Positions 15,660 through 23,495 of a stretch of 35,314 nt of DNA are shown piece after piece; within the stretch, counting starts at the first letter, position 1; each line of letters opens with the position of its first letter. Both the position numbers and the translations under genes were made by a program. The DNA is from Acidobacteria bacterium RIFCSPLOWO2_12_FULL_54_10. GTDB lineage: Bacteria; Acidobacteriota; Terriglobia; 2-12-FULL-54-10. The notes beneath the pieces were generated by a model that saw only the letters and a program-made list of their open reading frames with translations, had not been told where the DNA came from and searched no databases. The DNA lies in NCBI GenBank assembly GCA_001767075.1, contig MEKX01000115.1, positions 1-35,314 on the forward strand, in the 5' to 3' direction.

Positions 15660-15831
15660 GGATCGGGGGTAGTGTCTCATTTTCCGGTAAAACATACTTG
15701 TCCCACGCTGTCATCCCGAGCGCAGCGAGGGATCTGCTCTTGTTCTTCTCATAGTTTTCACTTGCAGATCCCTCGTCGCTACGCTCCTCGGGATGACATC
15801 GAAAAGCAAAGTGAGACACTACTGGATCGGG
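15660..15831. mobile_element. MITE-like palindromic element with 8-bp target duplication
   Basis: GGATCGGG occurs at 15660-15667 and 15824-15831 and directly flanks a 156-base element. The element ends are inverted repeats (GTAGTGTCTCA at 15669-15679, TGAGACACTAC at 15812-15822). Inside, 15709-15737 and 15764-15798 form a second, imperfect inverted repeat (TGTCATCCCGAG ... CTCGGGATGACA). It encodes no protein; the short minus-strand frame with PEERSDEGS is the familiar spurious translation of this repeat type. It lies between selB and the protease gene. Confidence 0.75.
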
Positions 15832-15834
15832 ACA

Positions 15835-17769
15835 TTACAGCAAGATGCGCTCGTCGCCGAGGCGGCGGGTGACACGCTCCCGATCTAAATATTCTAACAG
15901 CGGGATGGCGTACTTGCGGCTGACCTGCGTCAGGTCTTTGAACGTCCCGATGGTGATGCGGTCGCTCTTGGTTTTGTATTCCGCAAGCAAACGGCGGAGC
16001 TTGGCGAGGGCTTCGGCGTGAAATACTAAATCGTCGGAGAGTTTTACCAAAACCTTTTCCTGCACCAAAATCCGAAGTATTTTCTCCACCCGCTGGCGCT
16101 CGATGGGGAGTTTGCCGAGCACTTCTTTTACAGAGGGCACCGCGAGACCAGCCTGCTCAAAGGCTTTGGCAATTTGCTGTTTAGCCTGCTCCTCTTCTTC
16201 CTTGAGCACAATTTGATGGGTCTGCAAACGGACGATCTCCCCGGCGAGGGCGATCTGTTTCTTTTCTTCCAGTTTTTTCAGGACAGCTTCGATGAGGAAA
16301 GGGTGCGCGCTGGGAAAAAGTTTGCTCCGCAGCACTTCTTTCGAGAGGCCGGGAATAAGCGGGTTTTTCTTGTGAAACTCCTCCAGGGTACGCACAGCGG
16401 CGGCCCTCATCCGATCAACAAGCGCCGATTCAGCCATCAACAGAGGGGTCTCTCGAAGGATCGTCAGTTTGCCAGCCGCTTGTAGTGAATTGGCCGCCTG
16501 GCGGCATTCTTCCGGCAGCCAGCCGGTGTGAGCGATCAGGTCATTTTCCTCCACGCAGCCGCCCGGACTGCGGCGGAGCAGATGGAGCAGAATCTCTTCG
16601 CGGTTCCCTTTGTCCAAGACCTGCAAGAATTTCTTGGCTTCTTCCCGCGAAGAGGACCGTGTTGGAACCAAGCGTCGCGGCACCCAATTGTCCAGAATGC
16701 GTCCGCCGCCAATGGTCGTAACCGGGGAAAGCTGCCGGAGGATGAAACGATCCTCCGGCAACAGCAGCGCCGTGCTGCGGAGCCTAAACCGCACATAAGC
16801 GACCTGGCCAGACTCTAGCTTGCGTTCCGTATCATCGGCAGCAGGCTCCTCCAACAGGACGACCTTAGCCACCAACTCTGCCGTTCCGGAGTGGAAATGG
16901 ACCAGGGTACCGTTCTTGAGAGGCGGCGCGGAAGGAAGCAAGTGGAGAAGGCAATCCACCTGTTTGGTGGGCTGGAAGCGGTCAGGCTCGGTGAGCGTCA
17001 TCCCGCGAGCCAGTTCTCCCACCTCCACACCCGCCAGATTCAGCGCCGTGCGCTGCCCGGCGCTGGCTACTTCGACCGGCTGGTTGTGCACCTGAATTCC
17101 CCGAACCCGGAACCGCTTGCCCAGCGGATGCACTTCTACTTCCGCCTCCTTGCGGATCATCCCGGAAACCAGCGTGCCGGTGACAACCGGCCCAAATCCC
17201 TTCATTACAAAGGACCGGTCAATCGGGAGGCGAAAATGATGAGAAGAGTCCTTCGCGGGAACTTGCTCGGCTACTTTTCGCAGTTCCTCTTTCAGTTGCT
17301 CGATTCCCTCCCCCGTCCGCGAACTGACGGCTACGATAGGCGCTCCTTGCAGGAAGGACCCGGCGACAAATTCCTCGATCTCCAGCTTCACCAGTCCCAA
17401 CAGTTCCGGCTCCACCAGGTCCGCCTTCGTAACCGCCACAATTCCGCGCGGCACTTCCAGCAGGCGGCAAATGTCAAAGTGCTCCCGCGTCTGCGGCTGG
17501 ATGGATTCGTCGGCGGCCACCACAAACAAGACAAGGTCTATGCCCCCAATGCCCGCCAGCATGTTCTTCACAAAACGCTCATGGCCGGGTACATCCACAA
17601 AACCCAGGCGATAGGAGGGCAAATCCAGGGTGGCAAAACCGATGTCAATCGTGATCCCCCGCCGCTTCTCCTCCTCCAGGCGGTCGGGGTCCGTCCCCGT
17701 CAAAGCCCGCACCAGGGCGCTCTTGCCGTGGTCAATGTGCCCGGCTGTCCCTACGATGACGTTTTTCAT
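15835..17769 (-). CDS. selB: Selenocysteine-specific elongation factor SelB
   Basis: A 644-residue GTPase that delivers Sec-tRNA to UGA codons marked by a SECIS hairpin. The GTPase motifs are GHIDHGKS (about 10-17), the G2 threonine in [15 protein letters not shown] and TKAD, followed by EF-Tu-like beta domains and a C-terminal series of winged-helix repeats (about 370-644) that bind SECIS RNA in this family. The length is normal. A 76-residue protein is encoded 15 bases upstream on the same strand and is probably cotranscribed. selA, selC and selD are not in the window, and no selenoprotein gene was recognised. Confidence 0.95.
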   Translation of the reverse strand: MKNVIVGTAGHIDHGKSALVRALTGTDPDRLEEEKRRGITIDIGFATLDLPSYRLGFVDVPGHERFVKNMLAGIGGIDLVLFVVAADESIQPQTREHFDICRLLEVPRGIVAVTKADLVEPELLGLVKLEIEEFVAGSFLQGAPIVAVSSRTGEGIEQLKEELRKVAEQVPAKDSSHHFRLPIDRSFVMKGFGPVVTGTLVSGMIRKEAEVEVHPLGKRFRVRGIQVHNQPVEVASAGQRTALNLAGVEVGELARGMTLTEPDRFQPTKQVDCLLHLLPSAPPLKNGTLVHFHSGTAELVAKVVLLEEPAADDTERKLESGQVAYVRFRLRSTALLLPEDRFILRQLSPVTTIGGGRILDNWVPRRLVPTRSSSREEAKKFLQVLDKGNREEILLHLLRRSPGGCVEENDLIAHTGWLPEECRQAANSLQAAGKLTILRETPLLMAESALVDRMRAAAVRTLEEFHKKNPLIPGLSKEVLRSKLFPSAHPFLIEAVLKKLEEKKQIALAGEIVRLQTHQIVLKEEEEQAKQQIAKAFEQAGLAVPSVKEVLGKLPIERQRVEKILRILVQEKVLVKLSDDLVFHAEALAKLRRLLAEYKTKSDRITIGTFKDLTQVSRKYAIPLLEYLDRERVTRRLGDERILL

Positions 17770-17784
17770 ATAAATAGAAAGAGA

Positions 17785-18015
17785 TCAAGAAGCAGGAGCC
17801 TGGCGAAAAGACTCCAAACTCCATTCCTCCGCCACGGAATCATACTTCAGAATGTACACGTTCTGGTCATTGGCCCGCACCTTGAAATAGATTGCCTCCG
17901 GTCCATACCACTGGTCCAGAATCTCCTCCACCTGGTAGGAGTGATCGCCCAGTACAAAGCTCGTCGGCCTTTCATTGGCCTTGTACCCGCTATAGGCGCT
18001 GACCCTGACCTTCAT
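17785..18015 (-). CDS. Small conserved protein upstream of selB
   Basis: This 76-residue soluble protein has no signal peptide. It has many aromatic and charged residues (SGYKANERPTSFVLGDHSY, then DQWYGPEAIYFKVRA) and looks like a compact beta barrel. It ends 15 bases before selB, so an operon is likely. I recognise the pattern as a recurrent small hypothetical protein but know of no assigned function; a role in Sec decoding is only suggested by position. A GAGGG lies about 11 bases before the ATG. Confidence 0.7.
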   Translation of the reverse strand: MKVRVSAYSGYKANERPTSFVLGDHSYQVEEILDQWYGPEAIYFKVRANDQNVYILKYDSVAEEWSLESFRQAPAS

Positions 18016-18092
18016 CGGCTGTTTTTACCCTCTTACAATTATCGCTCGGAAAAGTCTTGGGGGGAACCGGAAGGCTAGTTTCGCAAAATCCA

Positions 18093-18102
18093 CCCCCCCC
18101 CC
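18093..18102 (+). repeat. C10 homopolymer upstream of a promoter
   Basis: Ten consecutive C bases lie 13 bases before the TTGACA of the promoter at 18116. Tracts of this length are prone to slippage. Confidence 0.6.
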
Positions 18103-18115
18103 GGCAAACACCATC

Positions 18116-18144
18116 TTGACAAATCGCTTGCGGCCTCTTAATAA
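18116..18144 (+). promoter_or_regulatory. Consensus sigma-70 promoter for the 48-aa ORF and VWA gene
   Basis: TTGACA (18116-18121), a 17-base spacer and TAATAA (18139-18144). The expected transcript would include the 48-residue gene at 18293 with a leader of about 140 bases, and the VWA gene at 18570. Confidence 0.65.
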
Positions 18145-18292
18145 TTTACCCAGGTTACAGCGGTCAAAACAGCCGTTCAGAAACTATGCTGGCTATAGCG
18201 GGGAGTGCCCGAAACCTTCCTTCTGAGACGAGCGCCCTTCCATTCACGTGGCAGTGGAGACAGAGAATCCCATCTAACTGAGAGATGCATCC

Positions 18293-18439
18293 ATGAACCA
18301 AATTTGTGCCCATGCTCGCGTCCGGGTGATTGCTCACGACGAAAATGGCGAATTTGTGGAGTGCCTGGACTGCAAGGAAATCTTTGAATCGAGCGAGCTA
18401 GAGGAATCTGAACCCAAAGAAGATCTCTCGGACGCCTGA
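18293..18439 (+). CDS. 48-residue Cys-rich small protein (possible zinc ribbon)
   Basis: MNQICAHARVRVIAHDENGEF, then VECLDCKEIFESSELEE and an acidic tail. C5-x-H7 and C24-x-x-C27 could form one zinc site. Codon use looks coding: the frame is closed only by the TGA at 18437 and the protein is highly acidic, unlike random translation. It lies downstream of a consensus promoter and upstream of the VWA gene. The ribosome-binding site is weak (GAGAG). The function is unknown; a small zinc-binding adaptor or regulator is one possibility. Confidence 0.55.
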   Translation: MNQICAHARVRVIAHDENGEFVECLDCKEIFESSELEESEPKEDLSDA

Positions 18440-18569
18440 GCAAACCCGGCCCCCCGGAAGCTGGATGCGTGGCCTGGCGGGATTGCCGCGAGAGCGCAGG
18501 CCTGTTCTTCCTCCGCAAATATTTTCCCCAACCACACCGCGCTGCGAGAAAATGTGAAAAGGACGTGGG

Positions 18570-19616
18570 GTGGTTTTGGCTGGGCCGGTTTCGGCGGCGA
18601 TTCTCACCCGGCGCGATTTTATGGATAGAAACCGAATGCAAAAAGCAAAACAACGGCTGGCCATGGGGGGGGGCCTTGCGCTTGTGGGAGTCATCCTTGT
18701 CCTGACACCCTGGGCCGTGCGGGGACAATCCGCAGGCCAATCCCTTCCAGCAGAGGAGCGTTCCGCAGAGGGCAAAGAAGCTCGTTTTACGGCGGAAGTG
18801 GATTTGGTGGCCCTGTCTGCTGCCGTCCTGGACCAGAACCAGCAATTGGTGACGGGCCTGCCGCGAGAAGCCTTCCAAGTCTTGCAAGACGGGAAGGAAC
18901 AAACGATTACGCAGTTTTCCAACCGGGACATTCCCGTTTCGATGGGCATCCTGGTGGACAGCAGCGCCAGTATGGTGGACAAGCGGGCCGCCGTGAACGC
19001 CGCCGCATTGGCGCTGGTACGGGCCAGCAATCCGGAGGACGAGGTATTTATTCTGAACTTCAAGGACACTCCGGAGGTAACGCAGGATTACACCAACGAC
19101 ATCGCCTTGCTGTCCCAAGGGCTTTCCGACGTCCGGATGTGGGGAGGCACGGCTGTTCTGGACGCCGTGCGGGCAGGCGCAGAACATGCGCTGCAGGGGA
19201 CGAGGGACAAAAAGGTCCTACTCGTCATCACGGATGGGGAAGATGAGTCCAGCAAGCTCTCTCTGAAAGAATTATTAGGCGTTTTGCAAAAGGCAGAGGT
19301 GACCATCTACACGATCGGGATTTTAAGCCGGGAATCATCGCGCAGCCGCAGAAACGCGGAGAAAATGCTGAAAGCGATTGCGAATGTCTCCGGCGGCGCC
19401 GCGTATTTCCCGAACGGACTGGAGGAAGTGGAGGCCCTGGCCACCCGCATCGCCCACGACATTCGGAATCAATATGTGCTGGGTTATCCAGTCCCGGTGG
19501 GGACCAAACCCGGTTTCCACTCGATTCGGGTCCAGGTAAAGGCTCCCCGGCGCGGGAAATTTACCGTCCGCACCCGTCCTGGCTTTTTTTACGAACCACC
19601 CTCCAGCAAACGCTAA
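18570..19616 (+). CDS. Exported von Willebrand factor A domain protein (acidobacterial type)
   Basis: Up to 348 residues. A signal or anchor helix (about 33-50) is followed by an N-terminal VDLVALSAAVLDQ...LPREAFQVLQDG strand region typical of the VWFA-related acidobacterial family, then a VWA domain with MIDAS residues D130-x-S132-x-S134 in DSSASM, a later metal-site region at MWGGTAVLDAV and ITDGEDESS. The C-terminal strand YVLGYPVP and the PGF end complete the family pattern. Likely role: a metal-dependent adhesion or binding protein on the cell surface. GTG 18570 has AAAAGGA 6 bases upstream; ATG 18621 and ATG 18636 are alternatives. A G9 tract at 18665-18673 lies in the signal-region codons. 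Confidence 0.82.
   Translation: MVLAGPVSAAILTRRDFMDRNRMQKAKQRLAMGGGLALVGVILVLTPWAVRGQSAGQSLPAEERSAEGKEARFTAEVDLVALSAAVLDQNQQLVTGLPREAFQVLQDGKEQTITQFSNRDIPVSMGILVDSSASMVDKRAAVNAAALALVRASNPEDEVFILNFKDTPEVTQDYTNDIALLSQGLSDVRMWGGTAVLDAVRAGAEHALQGTRDKKVLLVITDGEDESSKLSLKELLGVLQKAEVTIYTIGILSRESSRSRRNAEKMLKAIANVSGGAAYFPNGLEEVEALATRIAHDIRNQYVLGYPVPVGTKPGFHSIRVQVKAPRRGKFTVRTRPGFFYEPPSSKR
18665..18673 (+). repeat. G9 homopolymer inside the VWA gene start
   Basis: Nine consecutive G bases encode Gly codons of the signal helix. One base of slippage would shift the frame before the mature domain. Confidence 0.7.
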
Positions 19617-19625
19617 ACTTTTCCG

Positions 19626-19666
19626 CCTCGCAGACGGGTCAGACCCGTTCTGCGAAAGGTGCGAGG
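19626..19666 (+). terminator. Nested hairpin after the VWA gene
   Basis: CCTCGCA (19626-19632) pairs with TGCGAGG (19660-19666), and inside it ACGGGTC (19634-19640) pairs with GACCCGT (19642-19648). It begins 10 bases after the VWA stop codon. No strong T tract follows. Confidence 0.5.
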
Positions 19667-19777
19667 ACGAATACAGTGAATAGATTTTATTGTCTTGACC
19701 GAGGCGGAGGGCTATCACCAGCACAAACAATCGCTTTCCGCTGACCCGATTGGAGTAAGCTGCAAGAGAAGGTTGCT

Positions 19778-19886
19778 ATGCCTTTTTTGCTCTACTTGTG
19801 GACCTGAGTTGAGTGCGAGTGTGTCCTTCTGTCCAAAATGTGGCAAGGCCGTTGGATCGGTCTTGGCTAAGGCTTGTTACCACTAA
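19778..19886 (+). pseudogene. Frameshifted zinc-ribbon protein fragment
   Basis: An AGAAGG ribosome-binding site precedes ATG 19778. Reading MPF and then shifting by one base at the T6 tract (19783-19788) gives CSTCGPELSASVSFCPKCGKAVG, the common N-terminal double-CxxC zinc ribbon. With six T bases the frame is wrong; with five it would be correct. The protein then ends after about 35 residues without the usual membrane or linker part. It is decayed, or else slippage-controlled; decay is likelier given the neighbouring wreckage. Confidence 0.6.
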
Positions 19887-19901
19887 TTACAATTTTGCGG
19901 T

Positions 19902-20228
19902 ATGCTTCGGTTCCTGGAAATCACCGAGGCCCAGTATTTTCGGATCGAGCACAGCCTTCCGCGCCAATGAAGCCATGTCAGCCTTTCCAACCGGTAAGTG
20001 TGCAACGGTTGTTGTCCGTAGCCGGGCAGGAGTGCCAGTGGCGCGGACTGCCGCAGCGATTTTGGCAACGGGCACACCATCTACGCTCGCAGGAATCGCT
20101 GGTCCAGGAACGGCGTGTTGGATCGCGTCTTGGAGCGGTTGCAGCGGGAGCAGATCGTGCGCCTCCAGGTCGAGGCCGTAAAACGGGACTCGACCATCGT
20201 CCAGGTGCATCCGGACGGCGCCGGCTTA
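19902..20228 (+). pseudogene. IS5-family transposase remnant with stops and frameshifts
   Basis: ATG 19902 opens FLEITEAQYFRIEHSLPRQ, then TGA and TAA stops interrupt. A frame change gives LLSVAGQECQWRGLPQRF, and an extra T in the TTTTGG run shifts again to GNGHTIYARRNRWSRNGVLD, then ERLQREQIVRLQVEAV, RDSTIVQVHPDG. This is the classic order of IS5-type orfA. It ends near 20228 with the rest of the transposase missing, abutting a broken oxidoreductase gene on the other strand. Confidence 0.8.
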
Positions 20229-20230
20229 CG

Positions 20231-21082
20231 ATCGGGATGTGTCGTGTTTCACCATTGTCCGGCAGCGTTGTTCACCAGCTTCATTAGGCAACTTCACCCG
20301 GGTTGCCGCAACAGGTCCCGCTGCATGCGTCGGCTGCCGAGCGGTTTCGAATCATGAATGGGTTATAGCAAGGCGATCTCCACGGGTCGTAGTAGATAAC
20401 GAACTTGAAAACTTCCTCCGGATTTCCCTCTCGCTGAACGAAATCCGTTGATAGGAGGAAGCGCTTTAAGCACGCCTCATCAACCGCAAAGGCGGTATTC
20501 CCCTTGGTTTCTTCCATGTGAATTTCGGCAAACTTGGCCCCGGTGCCTGGCAAGAACTTCAGATCCGGGAACTGGCTTTCCAGCATTTGTCCCTTTTCTT
20601 CGATCGAAGGTCTTAGCCAGTCAATCCGCCTGGCGAGGGCGTTCCATAGCCGCCCCGTTCCGCGCGACCGGTAGGCGGTTACTACCGCGCCCGAAACCTG
20701 CATCACTCCTTCGGCTTCTGCGTAGAAGGGCTCCAGATCGTCGTATGAGAGGGGCCAGTCCGCCCCAACCCCATAAGTGGAAGCCGTCTCTTGAAGTCCT
20801 GAGGAAGCATCCGCAGCGTACTTCCGAACCAACAATTCTACCCGCCACCGAATCCGATCGAAAAGATCCACGGCTTTGCAGGGTTCTCGTTCAGAATATG
20901 CGAGGCAGATTCTCGATGAAGGAATTTCCGTTCCCTGACTCTTTCCCGGTGCGGTTCGTAGGCGCCGGCCTCGACAACTAAGACTCTTCGCGGCAGCTTC
21001 TTCGCTTGTAACAACCCATATATATAAAACTTGATGCAAAACCAGTGCCTACAACAATCAGATCATAGTGAGTATCGGCCAT
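20231..21082 (-). pseudogene. GMC-family oxidoreductase pseudogene
   Basis: The start at 21082 (GGGGAAG upstream) gives MADTHYDLIVVGTGFASS, a FAD-binding dinucleotide fold. The frame then breaks near an AT repeat at about 21022 and continues in another frame as PRRVLVVEAGAYEPHRE and SIGFGGG, reaches a TAG, goes on to NCWFGSTLRMLPQDF, shifts again to TYGVGADWPLSYDDLEPFY and AEGVMQVSG, and fades out near 20284. The C-terminal substrate and His-Asn catalytic region is missing, cut where the IS5 remnant begins. It was originally a glucose-methanol-choline type dehydrogenase; now it is inactive. Confidence 0.75.
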
Positions 21083-21280
21083 TTACTTCCCCGAGACAGA
21101 CGAACGGTTGAATCCGCTCGCTTTGGCAGTCCCCAGTGTAACGCACGAAAGTATAGCAAACCTGCTCATCCAATGCGTCGGGATTTCCATTTTGAGCTCC
21201 CGAACAGAGCTCTTGTACACCCAATCGGGCTGTCAAAAAGGACTTCCGGAAGAGCGACTCAACGGTCGCCCTCTCCACGC
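21083..21280. other. No recognisable gene
   Basis: About 200 bases separate the GMC pseudogene start from the permease fragment. A minus-strand frame of 71 codons exists but resembles nothing I know. Confidence 0.3.
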
Positions 21281-21499
21281 GCCCGATTCCCCTTGCAGTT
21301 TATGCCTCCGTGGCTGGCCACCCTGGCGCGGCTGAACCCCGTCACCCACGCCATCGAGCCGATGCGCACACTCATGATCCGAGGATGGCTGTGGGGCAGC
21401 ATCGGCGCCGATCTACTAGTGGTTGTCCTCTTTTCATTCCTGGTCGCCACCATCTCCACCACAATCTTTGTGCGGCGCGTTGAAATCTCCACGCTGTGA
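21281..21499 (+). pseudogene. C-terminal fragment of an ABC-2 type transporter permease
   Basis: From about 21281 the frame reads FPLQFMPPWLATLARLNPVTHAIEPMR and then a last membrane helix (LLVVVLFSFLVATISTTIF) before TGA. PPWL-x6-LNP is the hallmark near the end of ABC-2 permeases such as daunorubicin-resistance exporters. No other permease part and no ATPase gene are present, so it is a truncated relic. Confidence 0.72.
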
Positions 21500-21616
21500 C
21501 CTCAGAAATCTACTGCCCCTCGCTATACCCTTCCCGTTCCAAGTCCGGAACATCACAAGAAGATGCGCCAACCTAGTTCCCAGGGAAAGCAAGCCAGCCC
21601 ACGCAGCAAGGACAAC

Positions 21617-21645
21617 TTGTCACAGCCGCTGATTTTCCCTACACT
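21617..21645 (+). promoter_or_regulatory. Promoter for tRNA-Lys
   Basis: TTGTCA (21617-21622), a 17-base spacer and TACACT (21640-21645), with a predicted start about 23 bases before the tRNA. Confidence 0.65.
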
Positions 21646-21674
21646 TTACAGGAGATGCATTTCGCCATCCGCGT

Positions 21675-21750
<76 letters not shown>

Positions 21751-21799
21751 TTCTTTTCAGCAGGGGGGAAGCGGAATATCTCATTGGGAAAGACCAGCC

Positions 21800-21838
21800 C
21801 TAATTTATTGCACTAGAAGATAAATTAGTAGGGGTGCA
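21800..21838 (+). repeat. Imperfect hairpin ahead of the pilin gene
   Basis: CCCTAATTTA (left) and TAAATTAGTAGGG (right) pair with a small bulge, about 75 bases before the pilin start. It may be a leader structure or the end of the tRNA transcript; no T tract is present. Confidence 0.35.
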
Positions 21839-21909
21839 TAATACCGGAGGGTGTGCAGACTCTCGCGGGTGTTTTTTGCCGAGCTCCTGCATTACGGAGG
21901 TGGAACGGA

Positions 21910-22461
21910 ATGTATAGCAAAGTTCGTGGCTTCTCCCTCATCGAGCTCCTGATTGTGGTAGCAATCATGCTTATAATCGCCGCTATCGCTGTCCCGCGAT
22001 TTCTGCGGGTCAAGAACTCTGCCAATGAAACTTCTGCTGCCAACTCGCTCCGGCAAATGGCTTCCGCCAGCACTAACTACTACTCCCGCTTTAACCAGGG
22101 CTACGCAGGGTCGCTAGGGCAGTTGGGGCCTCCCGGTCCCTCCTGTGCCAGTTTGGGCTCTGACTGCGCCGACTTGATCGACAGTGTGCTCTCGGGGGTG
22201 CTACCCGCCATGGCGACACCCGTTAAAAGCGGGTACACGTTCACTTACTTTGCTCCCAATGCCACCCCCAGTCCGCCCTCGCCCAACAACTCCTACGCTA
22301 TTGTAGCCGCGCCGGTGATTCCAAACAGCACCGGGGTTAGCACCTTCTGCGTGGACAACCGTGGCGTAATATTGCGGGACAGATCTGGCATGGTCACCAC
22401 TGCTGCCCCCTCGGGCTGTGCTGCCAGTTGGCCAGTAGGTGGCAGTATCGGACCGCTTTAA
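21910..22461 (+). CDS. Type IV pilin-like prepilin protein
   Basis: A 183-residue prepilin starting at ATG 21910 with CGGAGGTGG 6-8 bases upstream. The class III signal MYSKVRG is cut before Phe8, giving a mature N-terminus FSLIELL with Glu at +5, followed by the long hydrophobic helix (IVVAIMLIIAAIAVPRFL). The C-terminal domain is short, rich in Ser, Pro and Gly, and has Cys residues that could form a disulfide loop near the end. No assembly genes are adjacent, so it could be a major pilin, a minor pilin or a pseudopilin. Prepilin peptidase is expected elsewhere in the genome. Confidence 0.88.
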   Translation: MYSKVRGFSLIELLIVVAIMLIIAAIAVPRFLRVKNSANETSAANSLRQMASASTNYYSRFNQGYAGSLGQLGPPGPSCASLGSDCADLIDSVLSGVLPAMATPVKSGYTFTYFAPNATPSPPSPNNSYAIVAAPVIPNSTGVSTFCVDNRGVILRDRSGMVTTAAPSGCAASWPVGGSIGPL

Positions 22462-22819
22462 GAAATTGGAGCATCCGTCGGGCGCTCCCACTTGCCTGAT
22501 TTCCCACTGAACTTGCCGGGAATCCTAAAAATATAGTAGGCGATGAACCTGCTGATTTCACTTATTTTCAATGGTTAGCATTTGCCGGGGCGACCATCGA
22601 TCAACAGGGTCACCTGGCAGAAGGAGTGCGGGGGTTAAGGCAGCAGACAAACCACGGCAGTCGGGGAAATGCCCCAGCAAGCCGTGATGCTAGTTAAAGA
22701 GGCCATCGTTTTAGATCCGAGGCGCAAGCAAGAGGGAAATCGGAAATTAGGCTGGTAGATTTCTTTCTATGAGAAGAGGAAACAGGGCGAGCCAGGAACT
22801 CATGGTGGAGCCGCCCCTT
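22462..22819. other. Intergenic region with a nested hairpin and a TPR-like scrap
   Basis: AGCA (22642-22645) with TGCT (22688-22691), CACGGC (22653-22658) with GCCGTG (22681-22686) and GGGG (22663-22666) with CCCC (22672-22675) form a nested stem. The same bases from ATG 22669 read MPQQAVMLVKEAIVLDP, which resembles the end of a TPR repeat, so this may be a decayed gene instead of an RNA. Nothing else is recognised. Confidence 0.35.
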
Positions 22820-23005
22820 CTAATTAGCTAATTCCTGCGCCAAACGCTGTGCTTTCCCGAAAAGAGGAACGAACTGCAGGATCTCTTGCATCGTTCTCTT
22901 CTGGTTTCGCACCATGATCAGGCTGCAGAATAATATGAGGTACTCGAGATTCTCTTTGCTCGTCACTTGATTCTCCCTATGGGATTCAATGTTTTGTTCC
23001 ATCAT
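22820..23005 (-). CDS. Short hypothetical protein
   Basis: About 61 residues from the ATG at 23005; a GTG at 22966 with GGGAG upstream, or an ATG at 23038, are alternative starts. The C-terminal 45 residues (ENLEYLILFCSLIMV, then MQEILQFVPLFGKAQRLAQELAN) look like two amphipathic helices with plausible codon use. I do not recognise the family. It stands alone, in the opposite orientation to both neighbours. Confidence 0.4.
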   Translation of the reverse strand: MMEQNIESHRENQVTSKENLEYLILFCSLIMVRNQKRTMQEILQFVPLFGKAQRLAQELAN

Positions 23006-23422
23006 CACGAATCCATTTTGCTGGGAGGACCGCCTCATGTCTATCCACCAAAAGGCTCAATTGGGGGGGGATTAAAGGCATAGGCCCCTTTTAGGCCCAA
23101 AGTACTGGCGAACCTTGCGAGTAAGGTTGTATTGAAAATGGGGGCCCGGGAAAACGATTCCGGGATTCGGCGGAGTTCCTCACGCTGGGTCACGCCTGAA
23201 TTTACCGAGCGGGCCGCGCGATTCATGCGTTCCCTTGACTGGTTGTCGCGCTGTCCGCTGCTATCGTTCGGTGGCAAATGGCCGCTCTTCTACGCATCTT
23301 GTTTGGCTCGACATATTTTTCCCGTTCCTACCTTGCTTTTCGCTTGCGACAACAATTTTTGGTGCTGGTCCAACAATATCCAAAAACAGCAAGCGAGTAG
23401 GCTTTGCCGTTTCCCTTCTTCG
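23006..23422. other. Intergenic region upstream of the ATP synthase cluster
   Basis: No protein is recognised in these 417 bases; short frames on both strands lack family patterns. A G8 tract lies at 23063-23070. The region ends at the ATP synthase promoter. Confidence 0.35.
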
Positions 23423-23451
23423 TTGACAGCCCTTAAAACGTGTGCTAGATT
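23423..23451 (+). promoter_or_regulatory. Strong sigma-70 promoter of the ATP synthase cluster
   Basis: TTGACA (23423-23428), a 17-base spacer and TAGATT (23446-23451), preceded by an extended TG-n. The transcript would begin near 23458 with a leader of about 38 bases before the b' gene. Confidence 0.75.
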
Positions 23452-23495
23452 GAGAAGTTTGAATTTCCCTCACATCGAGTGATTGGGCTGGGTTT

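Noticed and set aside
15577-15819. 80-codon minus-strand frame with PEERSDEGS and RSLAALGMT
   Set aside because: This is the familiar artefactual translation of the GTCATCCCGAG palindromic repeat.
18177-19187. 336-codon minus-strand frame opposite the VWA gene
   Set aside because: It is low-complexity and lies on the strand opposite the VWA gene with its intact MIDAS motif; it is a shadow.
22636-22698. Two GTTRRRY-like sequences around the hairpin as an integron attC site
   Set aside because: Both have the same orientation and the complementary RYYYAAC core is missing, so the fold of an attC site is absent.
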